From: Akkermansiaceae bacterium | Lineage (GTDB): Bacteria > Verrucomicrobiota > Verrucomicrobiia > Verrucomicrobiales > Akkermansiaceae | DNA: 50,479 nt | Direction: 5' to 3' | NCBI GenBank assembly: GCA_905182475.1 | Contig: CAJJBR010000076.1 | Span: 1 to 50,479, forward strand | Shown: positions 15,651 to 23,277 of the stretch, one piece after another | Layout of the letters: each line of letters begins with the position of its first letter | How positions within the stretch are numbered: the stretch's first letter is position 1 | The notes under the pieces: model-generated | Seen by the model: only the letters and a program-made list of their open reading frames with translations | Database searches by the model: none | Told to the model about the DNA's origin: nothing | Translations under genes and position numbers: made by a program

Positions 15651-16265
15651 CTAAATCCCCCGCCACCTCACCTTGCGGATCTCACCCGTCGACTGCCAAG
15701 TCGCCAGACCGAAGGGCGCACAATCCGAGATCTGCCCCGGTCTCAGGGAAAGTTGTTTCCCCGTGGTATCCACATCGATCACCTTCTCTCCGGCTATCCA
15801 CACCGCGATCCTCTCCCCTTCCCTCATCAGCCTGACCCGATACCAGACGCCCGTCTCGAAAGCCATCAGCCTCCGGGTTTCGTTCTCCGAGGCATCTTTC
15901 CCATCGATTGAGGAAATCCCAACCGTCGCCCCTCCCCAGCCACCGATCACGAGGGTCACGCACTCATCCGCGCCCCTTGCGGGAAACGTCACCGCGCAGA
16001 AAAAGTCCGTCCCGTCGACTAGCCGCGCCTCAAGCTCCAGCTCAAAAGGCGCTTCCGGCACCTCGCCCGTCCACTTCACCGCAGTCATCGCCTCCCCCCA
16101 GCCGATCCGCAAAGTCTCGCCCTCTTCTTCTACCACCCCGCCACTCACACCTTCCCATTTCCCCTTCATCTCCACCCACGGGATCTCCGCAACGATCTCC
16201 GCTTTCCGGCAACCCCCGACCGCCAGCCCGGCAAGTATCAATCCCATCGACTTCCTCCGCTTCAT
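15651..16265 (-). CDS. Lipoprotein with LamG/DUF1080-like domain
   Basis: 204 residues. The N-terminus MKRRKSMGLILAGLAVGGC is a lipoprotein signal with lipobox AVGGC, so the mature protein would be anchored by Cys19. The remainder is a single beta-rich domain: EGETLRIGWGEAMTAVKWTG, ELEARLVDGTDFFCAVTFPA, WYRVRLMREGERIAVWIAG and a C-terminal IRKVRWRGI. That pattern (thermal-style beta sandwich, W-Y-R-V-R-L strand, GxKVxDVDT turn) matches the 3-keto-disaccharide hydrolase/DUF1080 and LamG-like group that is expanded in Verrucomicrobiota. Catalytic residues cannot be identified with certainty. It is convergent with VapC across the MITE-like unit, and divergent from the TIM-barrel gene. Confidence 0.75.
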   Translation of the reverse strand: MKRRKSMGLILAGLAVGGCRKAEIVAEIPWVEMKGKWEGVSGGVVEEEGETLRIGWGEAMTAVKWTGEVPEAPFELELEARLVDGTDFFCAVTFPARGADECVTLVIGGWGGATVGISSIDGKDASENETRRLMAFETGVWYRVRLMREGERIAVWIAGEKVIDVDTTGKQLSLRPGQISDCAPFGLATWQSTGEIRKVRWRGI

Positions 16266-16307
16266 AGAAATAGGAATACCGCATTTGATCGGGAAGTCTT
16301 CATCCCA

Positions 16308-16341
16308 ATTTAAAGTTTGAAGTTTAAAGTTTAAAGTTTCC
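16308..16341 (+). repeat. TTTAAA-word repeat between divergent genes
   Basis: Three units of TTTAAAGTTTGAAG / TTTAAAGTT words, ending 15 bases before the ATG at 16357. It is part of the same family as the copies at 5091, 13422 and 18194. Confidence 0.6.
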
Positions 16342-16356
16342 GACTAGTCTCCCCAC

Positions 16357-17244
16357 ATGCTTTCAGTCTCCAAACTCACCGGCTTCGCTGACGAAGCCTC
16401 CCGCGACATCCACAAACAGATCCAAGCCACCAAAGACCTCGGCTGGTCTGCCATCTCCACCCGCATGGTCGGCAACGCGAACATCCACGATATGCCGGAG
16501 GATGAGTTCGCCGCCACCGCCGATGCGCTAGACGCCGCTGGAATTACCGTCCCCGAGTTCGGCTCAGCCATCGGGAACTGGGGGAAAAAGATCGACTCCG
16601 ATTTCGACATCACCCTGGCCGAGATAGCCCGCGCTATCCCGCGCATGAAACGCCTCAAAACTCCGATGATCCGCATCATGTCCTACGCGCAAGAACCGTG
16701 GGGTCGGGATCAGAATGAACAGGAACGCTTCCGTCGCCTGCGCGAGATCGTGAAACGTTTCTCCGACGAAGGCCTCACCGCCATCCACGAGAACTGCATG
16801 AACTGGGGCGGCTTTTCCGCAGAGCATTCCCTCCGCCTTGTCGAGGAAGTTCCCGGCCTGAAACTTGTCTTCGACACAGGCAATCCCGTCTTCCAGCGCG
16901 ACCGCTCCACAACAGAAATGGATGGTGTATTCCCGTGGCAGGATCCCATGGAGTTCTGGCTCAAAGTCAAAGAGCACACCACCCACATCCACATCAAGGA
17001 CTGCATCAACCCAGTCTCCGACGACGTGGAACCCGAATACACCATGCCCGGCCTCGGCCAAGCCAAGCTCAAGGAAATCCTCACCGACGCCCACAAATCC
17101 AGCTACGACGGCTGGATCGCCATCGAGCCACACGTCGCCACCGTCTTCCATGCCCCCGATCCCTCCGCCGTAGATTGGGATCAGTGCTACGACTCCTATG
17201 TCGAATACGGCCGCCAGTTCGTGCGGCTGATCGCGACTCTGTAG
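16357..17244 (+). CDS. Sugar-phosphate isomerase/epimerase family TIM-barrel protein
   Basis: 295 residues of the xylose-isomerase-like TIM barrel (AP endonuclease 2 superfamily). Candidate metal ligands appear in barrel order: Glu in IHENCMNWGG (near 147), Asp in VFDTGNP (near 173), His in THIHIKD (near 212) and Glu in IAIEPHV (near 253). No signal peptide is seen, so it should be cytoplasmic. Many paralogues exist in Verrucomicrobiota and Planctomycetota, often in sugar catabolism, and the substrate cannot be told. It is transcribed away from the lipoprotein gene, with the TTTAAA repeat in the shared region. Confidence 0.88.
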   Translation: MLSVSKLTGFADEASRDIHKQIQATKDLGWSAISTRMVGNANIHDMPEDEFAATADALDAAGITVPEFGSAIGNWGKKIDSDFDITLAEIARAIPRMKRLKTPMIRIMSYAQEPWGRDQNEQERFRRLREIVKRFSDEGLTAIHENCMNWGGFSAEHSLRLVEEVPGLKLVFDTGNPVFQRDRSTTEMDGVFPWQDPMEFWLKVKEHTTHIHIKDCINPVSDDVEPEYTMPGLGQAKLKEILTDAHKSSYDGWIAIEPHVATVFHAPDPSAVDWDQCYDSYVEYGRQFVRLIATL

Positions 17245-17319
17245 ATGAAAACTTTCGGACTCCTCTGTCTCGTCCTCAACAACGGAGCAGTCATCGAGCC
17301 GCGCCTCAAACAAGTATAA
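17245..17319 (+). CDS. Possible 24-residue peptide or gene remnant
   Basis: An ATG directly follows the TAG of the TIM-barrel gene and opens a 24-codon frame (MKTFGLLCLVLNNGAVIEPR...). The first 12 residues look like the start of a signal peptide, but the frame stops before a domain could form. It may be a remnant of a lost downstream gene or just chance. Confidence 0.2.
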   Translation: MKTFGLLCLVLNNGAVIEPRLKQV

Positions 17320-17330
17320 TAAGTGGGGAC

Positions 17331-18179
17331 TTATCCGACAACCACTTCCCCCCTCGCAGTTTCCTCATCGGAAATGCAAGCCCCTGGCCAGACAACACTG
17401 TCGGTAATGCTTACGCCTTTCCCGATCACCGCCCCCTTCCCAATCACGCTATTCTCGATCAACGCACCCTCTCCGATGACCGCTTCCGGATGCACCGGCT
17501 CTTGGAGGGAAAGCTCGCGGTGGGCTTGGAGGTAGCTCTCTACATCGCCGAGATCCATCCACTCGCCGCCATCCAGCACCACGGCACCTAGGCCCCCTTC
17601 TCGCACTAGATCTTGGAAAGCTGGGATCACAGCGATGACCTCGCCGGTCGGTATGCGTTTCAGAAACTCCTTTTTCACGCAGTAGATCCCGGTGAAGACA
17701 TGCGTGCCCGGCAGGCCGCTCACCTCGCTGCGCACATCTTCCACCCGCCCTCCAGCTCCTAAAGAAATCTTCTTCGCACCCCCATCGCTGCGAAGCGCCA
17801 GCGTGACTTCATCTCCGCTAGCCTCGTGCGCTTCCACCAGTTTCTGCAGATCCATCGAGGAGAAAACATCCCCGTTGTGGATCAGCAGACTGCCATCCTC
17901 CACCCAGCTCTCAATATTTTTCAGCCCCCCTCCGGTCTCCAGAAGCACTGGCTCGTGGAAAAAGGAAACATCTCTCTCCCCTCCGAAGCCTTCCCATTTT
18001 TCCGGCAAGTGATGCGTGTTAATCGCGAACCGCGTGCAGCCCACCGCCTCGCAAGCCTCCACCGCCCACATCGCCAGCGGCTTATGGAAAAGCGGTACCA
18101 ATGGCTTCGGCCACACATCGGTCAACGGCCTCAACCTCGTCCCCAACCCCGCCCCTAATATAAATGCCTGCGTAATCAT
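17331..18179 (-). CDS. Sugar nucleotidyltransferase with C-terminal hexapeptide repeats
   Basis: 282 residues. The N-terminal GT-A-like nucleotidyltransferase has the signature ILGAGLGTRLRPLTDVWPKP (nucleotide-binding loop and catalytic Lys) and LIHNGDVFSSMD with a metal-binding Asp. The C-terminal 45 residues are left-handed beta-helix hexapeptide repeats (VIGEGALIENSVIGKGAVIG). It should make an NDP-sugar from a sugar-1-phosphate. Members of this group are mannose-1-phosphate guanylyltransferases or MurU-like uridylyltransferases, and the exact sugar is unclear. It could feed the polysaccharide genes in this window. An AT-rich inverted repeat lies just upstream of its ATG. Confidence 0.88.
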   Translation of the reverse strand: MITQAFILGAGLGTRLRPLTDVWPKPLVPLFHKPLAMWAVEACEAVGCTRFAINTHHLPEKWEGFGGERDVSFFHEPVLLETGGGLKNIESWVEDGSLLIHNGDVFSSMDLQKLVEAHEASGDEVTLALRSDGGAKKISLGAGGRVEDVRSEVSGLPGTHVFTGIYCVKKEFLKRIPTGEVIAVIPAFQDLVREGGLGAVVLDGGEWMDLGDVESYLQAHRELSLQEPVHPEAVIGEGALIENSVIGKGAVIGKGVSITDSVVWPGACISDEETARGEVVVG

Positions 18180-18193
18180 CTGCCGCAGGTTTT

Positions 18194-18272
18194 AAACTCT
18201 AAATTTTAAACTTTAAACCCCAATCAGAGATTCGAGATAAGACTCTTCCTTAGGATTTAAAATTTAGAGTTT
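18194..18272. repeat. AT-rich 17-bp inverted repeat pair (TTTAAA family)
   Basis: AAACTCTAAATTTTAAA (18194-18210) and TTTAAAATTTAGAGTTT (18256-18272) are exact reverse complements, 45 bases apart. They fill the space between two minus-strand genes. The right copy touches the stop of the ADP-ribosylglycohydrolase gene. Together they could form a large hairpin in the transcript. Confidence 0.75.
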
Positions 18273-19108
18273 CAGTGCGCCCGCAGCCCGTCCTCCCACT
18301 GCGCCGCCACCTCCGAATCCTCCGCAGCGAACATCAGCGCAATCAGCATCGCGCGCGCCGAGCTATCACCGCCCGCCATCGCATTGTCGCTGATCGTTTT
18401 TTTAAAATCCGTCTCCGGCCTCAGCAGGAAATACAGCGCCAGCGGGAACGCCTGGGGCACCCCGCAGGCCTGACCCAACTCCTCCGCCACACTTGGGAAA
18501 CTCTCATCGCGCAACTCCCGCGCCCGCTCGATCTGCTCCTCCGTATCCAGCTTTTTATATCGACCTTCCCCCGCGGCCCTATCCATCGCATCTTCGAAAA
18601 TCTCACCCGCATCCACCGCGAATGCGGCTCTTGTGAAAAACTCCGCCGTATCCGCAACCAGAGGATCTCCGTGGGTCAGTTCTGTCTGCGCACGCACCGC
18701 CGCCACCGCATCCTCCAGCGGCAGGCCTAGATCTAGGATAGACGCAATCCGCGCCGCGCCGCCTAGATCGCTCGATGGCGAGGGAGCCATCCCCTTCGCC
18801 TTCCGCGTCTCCCTCGAGGCACCATCTCCATAGCCTCCATAGCCTTCCATTGCCTCCAACCAATCTTCCCGCCAGCCCTCCGCATCGAAGCCTTCACGCT
18901 TCTCCAGCGAGTCCCGCAGCATCACCGCCTGATCCCCGTAATGCGTCTGATCCCCAGCCCTCTTCCCATCGTGGTAGTCAGACATCGGCTCTGTAAAATC
19001 CACCACACCCTCTGGGAAAGCCTCGATAATCTCCTCCTGATCATACACCCAGTGCGCTCCTAGAGAGAGCGCATCCGCCACCAAAGCTGTCTTCAAAAAA
19101 GCATCCAT
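18272..19108 (-). CDS. ADP-ribosylglycohydrolase family protein
   Basis: 278 residues from the ATG at 19108; an alternative upstream start (19126) adds six residues. The all-helical ADP-ribosylglycohydrolase fold is shown by the N-terminal ALVADALSLGAHWVYD and the C-terminal metal-binding-type motif NAMAGGDSSARAM. In classical DraG/ARH enzymes this last motif reads GGDTD; here the second Asp is absent, as in a divergent branch that includes crystallin-J1-like proteins. It would remove or handle ADP-ribosyl groups if active. The gene lies 93 bases upstream of the nucleotidyltransferase in the same direction, separated by the AT-rich palindrome. Confidence 0.82.
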   Translation of the reverse strand: MDAFLKTALVADALSLGAHWVYDQEEIIEAFPEGVVDFTEPMSDYHDGKRAGDQTHYGDQAVMLRDSLEKREGFDAEGWREDWLEAMEGYGGYGDGASRETRKAKGMAPSPSSDLGGAARIASILDLGLPLEDAVAAVRAQTELTHGDPLVADTAEFFTRAAFAVDAGEIFEDAMDRAAGEGRYKKLDTEEQIERARELRDESFPSVAEELGQACGVPQAFPLALYFLLRPETDFKKTISDNAMAGGDSSARAMLIALMFAAEDSEVAAQWEDGLRAH

Positions 19109-19176
19109 GCACCGAAGAGAGCACACCCCCCGCAGGATTTCAACAAGCTTCCTTTATCGTATCTCCACAAAAAACT

Positions 19177-19323
19177 TCATGCCGCACCGGCAATCACAGT
19201 TTGATCCGTCTGGTGCGCCGCGTATCTAAAAGCAGCCACGATATCCTCCGCTTCGAGGAACAGATAGTCCTCAAGAATCTCCTCGTTTGATGCACCGGAT
19301 GCGATCAGATCCAAGAGCTCCAT
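19177..19323 (-). pseudogene. Decayed DUF433-type antitoxin, C-terminal fragment
   Basis: A 48-codon frame reads MELLDLIASGASNEEILEDY followed by a short tail with AEDIVAAFRYAA. That is the C-terminal helical half of DUF433 proteins (antitoxins that usually pair with PIN toxins). A stop codon lies four codons before the Met. Further upstream, residues resembling the missing N-terminal part (GEAKSLRIA) occur in another frame around 19330-19365, so the gene has been broken by frameshift and stop. It sits between the ADP-ribosylglycohydrolase and a living VapBC pair. No toxin partner remains. Confidence 0.6.
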
Positions 19324-19451
19324 GACTCCCGGAAACTATTCATTCCATCGCTATCCGCAAGGATTTTGCCTCTCCATAAGAGTTGCAGCCGCAAAAGAAC
19401 GACATTCGCGTTTCTTATTGCTATCACCCATAAATATGGCAACCTAGAAAA

Positions 19452-19715
19452 ATGAAGACTACTTTGGAAATTCCAGATGACCTTTTCCGTGAAGCGAAGG
19501 CAAAGGCGGCGATGCGCGGGATACCCTTCCGTCAGATTGTCACGGAGGCTTTGGCGGAAAAATTCAATCCAAAAGCAAACGTCCCGGTTTCTGCCGCAAC
19601 GCCACCATGGATGCAGGGATTCGGTGCCCTTTCCGCATTGCATGACGAATCCGAACGCATCGATGCTATTATTCGTTCGGAATTCGCAACCATCGAAGCC
19701 GAGGACACCCTGTGA
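19452..19715 (+). CDS. Antitoxin of VapBC module 2
   Basis: 87 residues. MKTTLEIPDDLFREAKAKAA with GIPFRQIVTEALAEKF is a ribbon-helix-helix antitoxin beginning, very common before PIN toxins. The remaining 50 residues (PPWMQGFGALSALHDESERI) would embrace the toxin; a WMxxFG-like patch is typical of this group. It overlaps the toxin start by four bases (GTGA). The region before its ATG lacks a clear consensus promoter. Confidence 0.85.
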   Translation: MKTTLEIPDDLFREAKAKAAMRGIPFRQIVTEALAEKFNPKANVPVSAATPPWMQGFGALSALHDESERIDAIIRSEFATIEAEDTL

Positions 19716-20089
19716 TCCTCGATACCAATGCCCTTTCAGCATGGGCGGATGGCCTCCCATCCAGCCGAACCGCGTTCTCTTCTGCCACCCGGTTGATCGT
19801 CCCCGTGATCGTTCTGGGTGAATATCAGTTCGGTATCCGACAGTCTCGCCACCGGGAGCGCTATGAAACCTGGCTTAGCCAGAACCTTGCTTTTACGGAA
19901 ATTGTCGGCATTGATCCCATCCTCGCCGGGATTTACGCGGATCTGCGGCTTTTTCTGAAATCGCGAGGAACCCCCATCCCGGCGAACGATCTTTGGATCG
20001 CTTCGCTCGTCGTAAAAATGGGGCTTCCGCTGATGAGCAATGACCATCATTTTGACAGCGTCCCCGGACTTATCCGCATACCTTTCTGA
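19712..20089 (+). CDS. PIN-domain ribonuclease toxin (VapC), module 2
   Basis: 125 residues starting at a GTG that overlaps the antitoxin stop. PIN landmarks: ILDTNALSAWADG with the first Asp, VPVIVLGEYQFGI with the conserved Glu, PIPANDLWIASL with the third acidic residue, and MSNDHHFDSV with the last Asp. It is a VapC of the common short type. The antitoxin upstream should block its RNase activity. The arsenic operon begins 44 bases after its stop in the same direction, with its own promoter. Confidence 0.92.
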   Translation: MILDTNALSAWADGLPSSRTAFSSATRLIVPVIVLGEYQFGIRQSRHRERYETWLSQNLAFTEIVGIDPILAGIYADLRLFLKSRGTPIPANDLWIASLVVKMGLPLMSNDHHFDSVPGLIRIPF

Positions 20090-20096
20090 TTTTCAC

Positions 20097-20125
20097 TTGA
20101 CCGCATATGCCGACGAGTGCATATC
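20097..20125 (+). promoter_or_regulatory. Promoter/operator of the arsenic operon
   Basis: TTGACC (20097-20102), a 17-base spacer and CATATC (20120-20125) resemble -35/-10 boxes ending 8 bases before the ATG at 20134. GCATATGC and TGCATATCC words within the spacer and -10 give an imperfect dyad that could be the ArsR operator. The upstream in-frame ATG at 20107 falls inside this promoter. Confidence 0.5.
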
Positions 20126-20133
20126 CACTTCAC

Positions 20134-20517
20134 ATGGAGGTCATCAATATCTACAAATGCCTGTGCGACGAGCAGCGGTTGCGCATTTTAAACCTGCTCA
20201 AGGACGGACCGCTGTGCGTGTGCCACCTGATGGAGATCTTGGGATCGGATCAGGTGAAAATTTCCAAGCAGCTGCGCTACATGAAGGGCATGGGGCTGAT
20301 AGCGGGGGAGCGGGTGGCGCAGTGGATGGTTTATCGCGTGGCGGAAACCGACAGCCCGCTGCTCGAGGAAAACCTGAAATGCCTCCAGGACTGCGCCGCT
20401 GAGCGGCTTGGCTTCGCCCGTGATTCCGCCCTCCGCAAATCCCTCCTCGCCAAGCTCAAATCCGAGCCCAACGCCTGCGCCTCCGCAATTCTTCCCTTTC
20501 TCCAAGCCACATCATGA
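20134..20517 (+). CDS. arsR: ArsR-family arsenic-responsive repressor
   Basis: 127 residues from the ATG at 20134, chosen because the earlier ATG at 20107 lies in the promoter. A winged-helix fold ([20 protein letters not shown] then [20 protein letters not shown]) contains LCVCHL, the helix-3 Cys pair pattern used by ArsR to sense trivalent arsenic or antimony. It should repress the operon until the metalloid binds. Its stop overlaps the arsC start (ATGA), so repressor and enzyme are translationally coupled. Extra Cys residues near the C-terminus (LKCLQDC, NACAS) could contribute to sensing. Confidence 0.92.
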   Translation: MEVINIYKCLCDEQRLRILNLLKDGPLCVCHLMEILGSDQVKISKQLRYMKGMGLIAGERVAQWMVYRVAETDSPLLEENLKCLQDCAAERLGFARDSALRKSLLAKLKSEPNACASAILPFLQATS

Positions 20518-20948
20518 AACCGAAAGTTCTTATCCTCTGCACCGGAAACTCCTGCCGAAGCCACATGGCGGAAGGCATCTTGCGAAACGCCGCCGGCGAT
20601 TTCATCGAAGTCCACAGCGCTGGATCGAACCCTGCCGGCTACGTCCACCCCGCAGCCATCGCGGCGCTGGGGGAGATAGGGATCGATATTTCCGCACATA
20701 CTTCCAAGCACCTCGACCAGTTTATGGAAAGCGGGATCACTACGGTCATCACGGTCTGCGGAAATGCGGATCAAGCCTGCCCGGCGCTCCCGGGGAAAGT
20801 GACGCGCTATCACTGGGGCTTCGAGGATCCGCCGAAAGCGATACGCCCGGGCGAGACGGAGGCGGGTGCCTTCCGCCGCATCCGCGATGAGATTCGCAAC
20901 GTGTTCGAGGCCTATGCGGCGGGCATCAAAGACTCATCTGCCATTTGA
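20514..20948 (+). CDS. arsC: Arsenate reductase, low-molecular-weight phosphatase type
   Basis: 144 residues. The active-site loop [13 protein letters not shown] near residue 9 is that of thioredoxin-coupled ArsC derived from the LMW tyrosine phosphatase fold. Two further Cys ([11 protein letters not shown], near 82-89) are placed as the relay pair that passes the disulfide to the surface. [11 protein letters not shown] contains the general-acid Asp. It reduces arsenate to arsenite in the cytoplasm, which then needs export or further handling. It overlaps arsR by four bases. Confidence 0.93.
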   Translation: MKPKVLILCTGNSCRSHMAEGILRNAAGDFIEVHSAGSNPAGYVHPAAIAALGEIGIDISAHTSKHLDQFMESGITTVITVCGNADQACPALPGKVTRYHWGFEDPPKAIRPGETEAGAFRRIRDEIRNVFEAYAAGIKDSSAI

Positions 20949-20975
20949 TCTGAAATTTTCCCAACCACCATAGCA

Positions 20976-21161
20976 ATGAAAGATACTGAAACCACGACGC
21001 CACCTGTGAAATCCGATACGAAACAGCAGGACGACAAGCGCGGGCTTTTCCGCCGCATGTTCCTGAAGCTGGATGAGTCCATGAAACGCAAGGCCGATAA
21101 AAAGCACCGCGAGGGCAATTGCTGCGGGCCGAATGACAAGGGAGGCGGGGGATGCTGCTAG
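20976..21161 (+). CDS. Small Cys-pair protein of the arsenic operon
   Basis: 61 residues, family not recognised. The N-terminal 25 residues are polar (Thr, Lys, Asp), the middle is basic and probably helical ([20 protein letters not shown]), and the last 15 residues hold two vicinal Cys pairs: NCCGPND and GGGGCC at the very end. Vicinal Cys pairs are how ArsD and other metallochaperones hold trivalent arsenic, but there is no ArsD fold here. It starts 28 bases after arsC and its end overlaps the permease start by 10 bases, so it is embedded in the operon. A role in handing arsenite to the permease is a reasonable inference, untested. Confidence 0.8.
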   Translation: MKDTETTTPPVKSDTKQQDDKRGLFRRMFLKLDESMKRKADKKHREGNCCGPNDKGGGGCC

Positions 21162-22114
21162 ATCTCACCGAGCTGCTGCTCTACGATTTACTGGGGCTGG
21201 ATCCCGATTCACGCATCCACGCCGCGATCCATTTCTTCGTTCACGATACGATCAAAATCTTCCTGCTGCTGGCAGTGATGATTTTCGTGATCGGCGTGGT
21301 GCGGACGTGGCTGCCGGATCAGAAGCTGAAGCGCTGGATGAGCTCCGGAGGTATCATGGGAAATTTTGTCGCCGCGCTTTTCGGGGCAATCACTCCGTTC
21401 TGCTCCTGCTCCTCGGTGCCAATTTTTATCAGCCTGCTAAGGGCGGGCGCGCCGCTGGGCGTGACGTTTTCCTTTCTAATCACCTCGCCAATCATCAATG
21501 AATACCTCGTGGTGCTGATGGCGGGAGAGTTCGGTATGCCCATCGCGCTCGCCTACGTAGTCAGCGGATTGGTGATCGGGACGCTTGCCGGGGCTGTCCT
21601 GGGTCGCATGAAACTGGAGCGCTTCCTGGAAAGCGACATCCTCTCATCAGCTCCGGCCGATGAGGAACAGGTGAAATACACTTGGAAGTCGCGGCTGAAA
21701 TACGGTTACGACGAGGCCGTCAGCGTGATCAAACAGATCTGGATCTGGGTTTTGGTAGGCGTGGGCTTCGGCGCATTTATCCACAACTTCGTGCCGGAGG
21801 AAACGATACGCGGCATGATGTCCGCAACCGGGATCTTCTCCGTGCCCATCGCCACCCTGCTCGGCGTGCCGATGTATGGGAGCTGCGCGGCGATCGTGCC
21901 GGTGGCCGTGGTTCTTTTCGAAAAAGGCATCCCACTCGGCACCGCTCTGGCGTTCATGATGGGGATGGCTGCACTGAGTTTACCTGAGGCGATCATGCTA
22001 AGACGGACGATGAAGCTGCCACTCATCGGGCTATTTTTCGGGATCACATCCATCGCGATTGTCGCGACAGGGTATTTGCTAAACGCGCTGGCACCGATGC
22101 TGATGGGGCCGTAG
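21152..22114 (+). CDS. arsP: ArsP/DUF318-type permease
   Basis: 320 residues with about 8-9 hydrophobic helices in two halves. The first half contains [19 protein letters not shown], the Cys-rich membrane segment of this permease family, and the second half has the matching repeat [20 protein letters not shown]. Family members export trivalent organoarsenicals (ArsP) or are annotated only as DUF318 permeases. With arsR and arsC upstream, metalloid export is the natural reading, though no ArsB/Acr3 arsenite pump is in the operon. Translation is coupled to the preceding small Cys protein by a 10-base overlap. Confidence 0.88.
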   Translation: MLLDLTELLLYDLLGLDPDSRIHAAIHFFVHDTIKIFLLLAVMIFVIGVVRTWLPDQKLKRWMSSGGIMGNFVAALFGAITPFCSCSSVPIFISLLRAGAPLGVTFSFLITSPIINEYLVVLMAGEFGMPIALAYVVSGLVIGTLAGAVLGRMKLERFLESDILSSAPADEEQVKYTWKSRLKYGYDEAVSVIKQIWIWVLVGVGFGAFIHNFVPEETIRGMMSATGIFSVPIATLLGVPMYGSCAAIVPVAVVLFEKGIPLGTALAFMMGMAALSLPEAIMLRRTMKLPLIGLFFGITSIAIVATGYLLNALAPMLMGP

Positions 22115-22129
22115 ACAGCCGGCCGGCCA

Positions 22130-22209
22130 CAAGGAGGGGCTGCATTTTTCTGCCCGGTGCGTGGGGAAATGGCTAGGCTTGTTGGGCAGCAGAATGCAGC
22201 CCCTCCTTG
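22130..22209. repeat. Palindromic repeat, copy 2 (full-length)
   Basis: CAAGGAGGGGCTGCA (22130-22144) is the exact reverse complement of 22195-22209. Inside, TTCTGCCC and GGGCAGCAGAA pair imperfectly around a GGTGCGTGGGGAAATGG-type loop. The inner 60 bases match the copy at 8502-8567. It follows the permease stop by 15 bases and ends 32 bases before mutM, so it may also end the ars transcript. Confidence 0.8.
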
Positions 22210-22241
22210 TGCTTGGCTTGTTGCTGGCTAGCTTCCTACCG

Positions 22242-23063
22242 ATGCCGGAGCTACCAGAAGTCGAAACCACACGTTTGGGAATTTCCCCGCACGTGATTGG
22301 AAGGAAAATCTCCGAGGTAATCGTGCGGAGGTGGGATCTGCGGTGGCCTGTTTCACCGGAGCTGCCTGAGCTGGAGGGTCAGACGTTTCTCTCCGTGGAG
22401 CGGAGATCGAAGTATCTCCTGATGGAGGCTTCTGGAGGGCGGATGCTAATGGTGCACCTTGGAATGTCCGGGAGCCTGCGGGTGGTTTCGCCGGGGGAGG
22501 AGTGGCGGAAGCACGACCACATCGGGATCACGCTGAAGGGCGGGATGCAGCTGCGTTACCATGATCCGCGTAGGTTCGGTATGATGTTGGTGGTGCCGAT
22601 TTCTGAAATCCCTAAGCACAAGCTTCTGGTAAACTTGGGGCCAGAACCGCTGGAGGAAAATTTCACCGCACAGCATCTTCACATGGCTCTGCGAAATAAG
22701 ACCATCGCCCTGAAAGTGGCGGTGATGGATGCGAAGGTGGTGGTTGGTGTGGGGAACATCTATGCCTCCGAGAGCCTTTTCCGCGCAGGCATCCATCCCG
22801 CGCTACCCGCAAACAAGCTGACGAAACCGAAGGCAGAGAAGCTGGTAGCGGCGATCAAGGAGGTGCTAGCGGAATCCATCGCCCAAGGCGGGACGACACT
22901 GCGAGACTTCCTAAACTCCGACGGGCAGCCGGGGTATTTCAAGCAGCGGCTGTTCGTTTACGGAAGGAAGGGCGAGGCTTGCCGGGTATGTGGCGCGGAA
23001 ATATCCCACTCAGTGATGGGACAGCGGGCGACCTTCTGGTGCGCGGGGTGTCAGCGACGATGA
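22242..23063 (+). CDS. mutM: Formamidopyrimidine-DNA glycosylase
   Basis: 273 residues from the ATG at 22242; the open frame further upstream is repeat DNA. MutM removes 8-oxoguanine and formamidopyrimidines and nicks the strand. The mature N-terminus PELPEVETTRLGI supplies the catalytic Pro and Glu. RRSKYLLMEASGGRMLMVHLGMSG gives the conserved Lys loop and hairpin (shown in parts RRSKYLLME and MVHLGMSG). The helix-two-turn-helix VGNIYASESLFRAGIHP and the C-terminal zinc finger CRVCGAEI...CAGCQRR are complete. Standalone gene. Confidence 0.95.
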   Translation: MPELPEVETTRLGISPHVIGRKISEVIVRRWDLRWPVSPELPELEGQTFLSVERRSKYLLMEASGGRMLMVHLGMSGSLRVVSPGEEWRKHDHIGITLKGGMQLRYHDPRRFGMMLVVPISEIPKHKLLVNLGPEPLEENFTAQHLHMALRNKTIALKVAVMDAKVVVGVGNIYASESLFRAGIHPALPANKLTKPKAEKLVAAIKEVLAESIAQGGTTLRDFLNSDGQPGYFKQRLFVYGRKGEACRVCGAEISHSVMGQRATFWCAGCQRR

Positions 23064-23277
23064 GGGATGGGCGAAGGCGATTTTTTTCAAGAGCAAGGCG
23101 CAAGGAGGGAGTGAAAGCCACCATACCATGCCCTACTGAGGAGGTGGGCACACGCCGCTTGGCCGGAGAGGAGCGCAGGCAATCGAGATTCACGACTCGA
23201 CGCGCAACGCAGCGATTGGGAAAAAGCGTCGAGCTTTCTTACCTTCCGCGACCATCGGAAGCCTATTTCCCAAGACC
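23064..23277. other. Structured intergenic region without a supported gene
   Basis: Three nested dyads are visible: CTCGACGC (23196-23203) with GCGTCGAG (23226-23233), TTGGGAAA (23216-23223) with TTTCCCAA (23266-23273), and CTTCCG with CGGAAG near 23243-23259. An open frame crosses the region but starts inside mutM and has no domain. The dyads could end mutM and the opposing cytochrome-domain gene, or be part of a dispersed repeat. Confidence 0.4.

Noticed and set aside
22161..22241. Upstream extension of mutM
   Set aside because: MutM needs Pro as residue 2 (after Met removal) for catalysis, which only the ATG at 22242 provides; the extension is palindromic repeat DNA.
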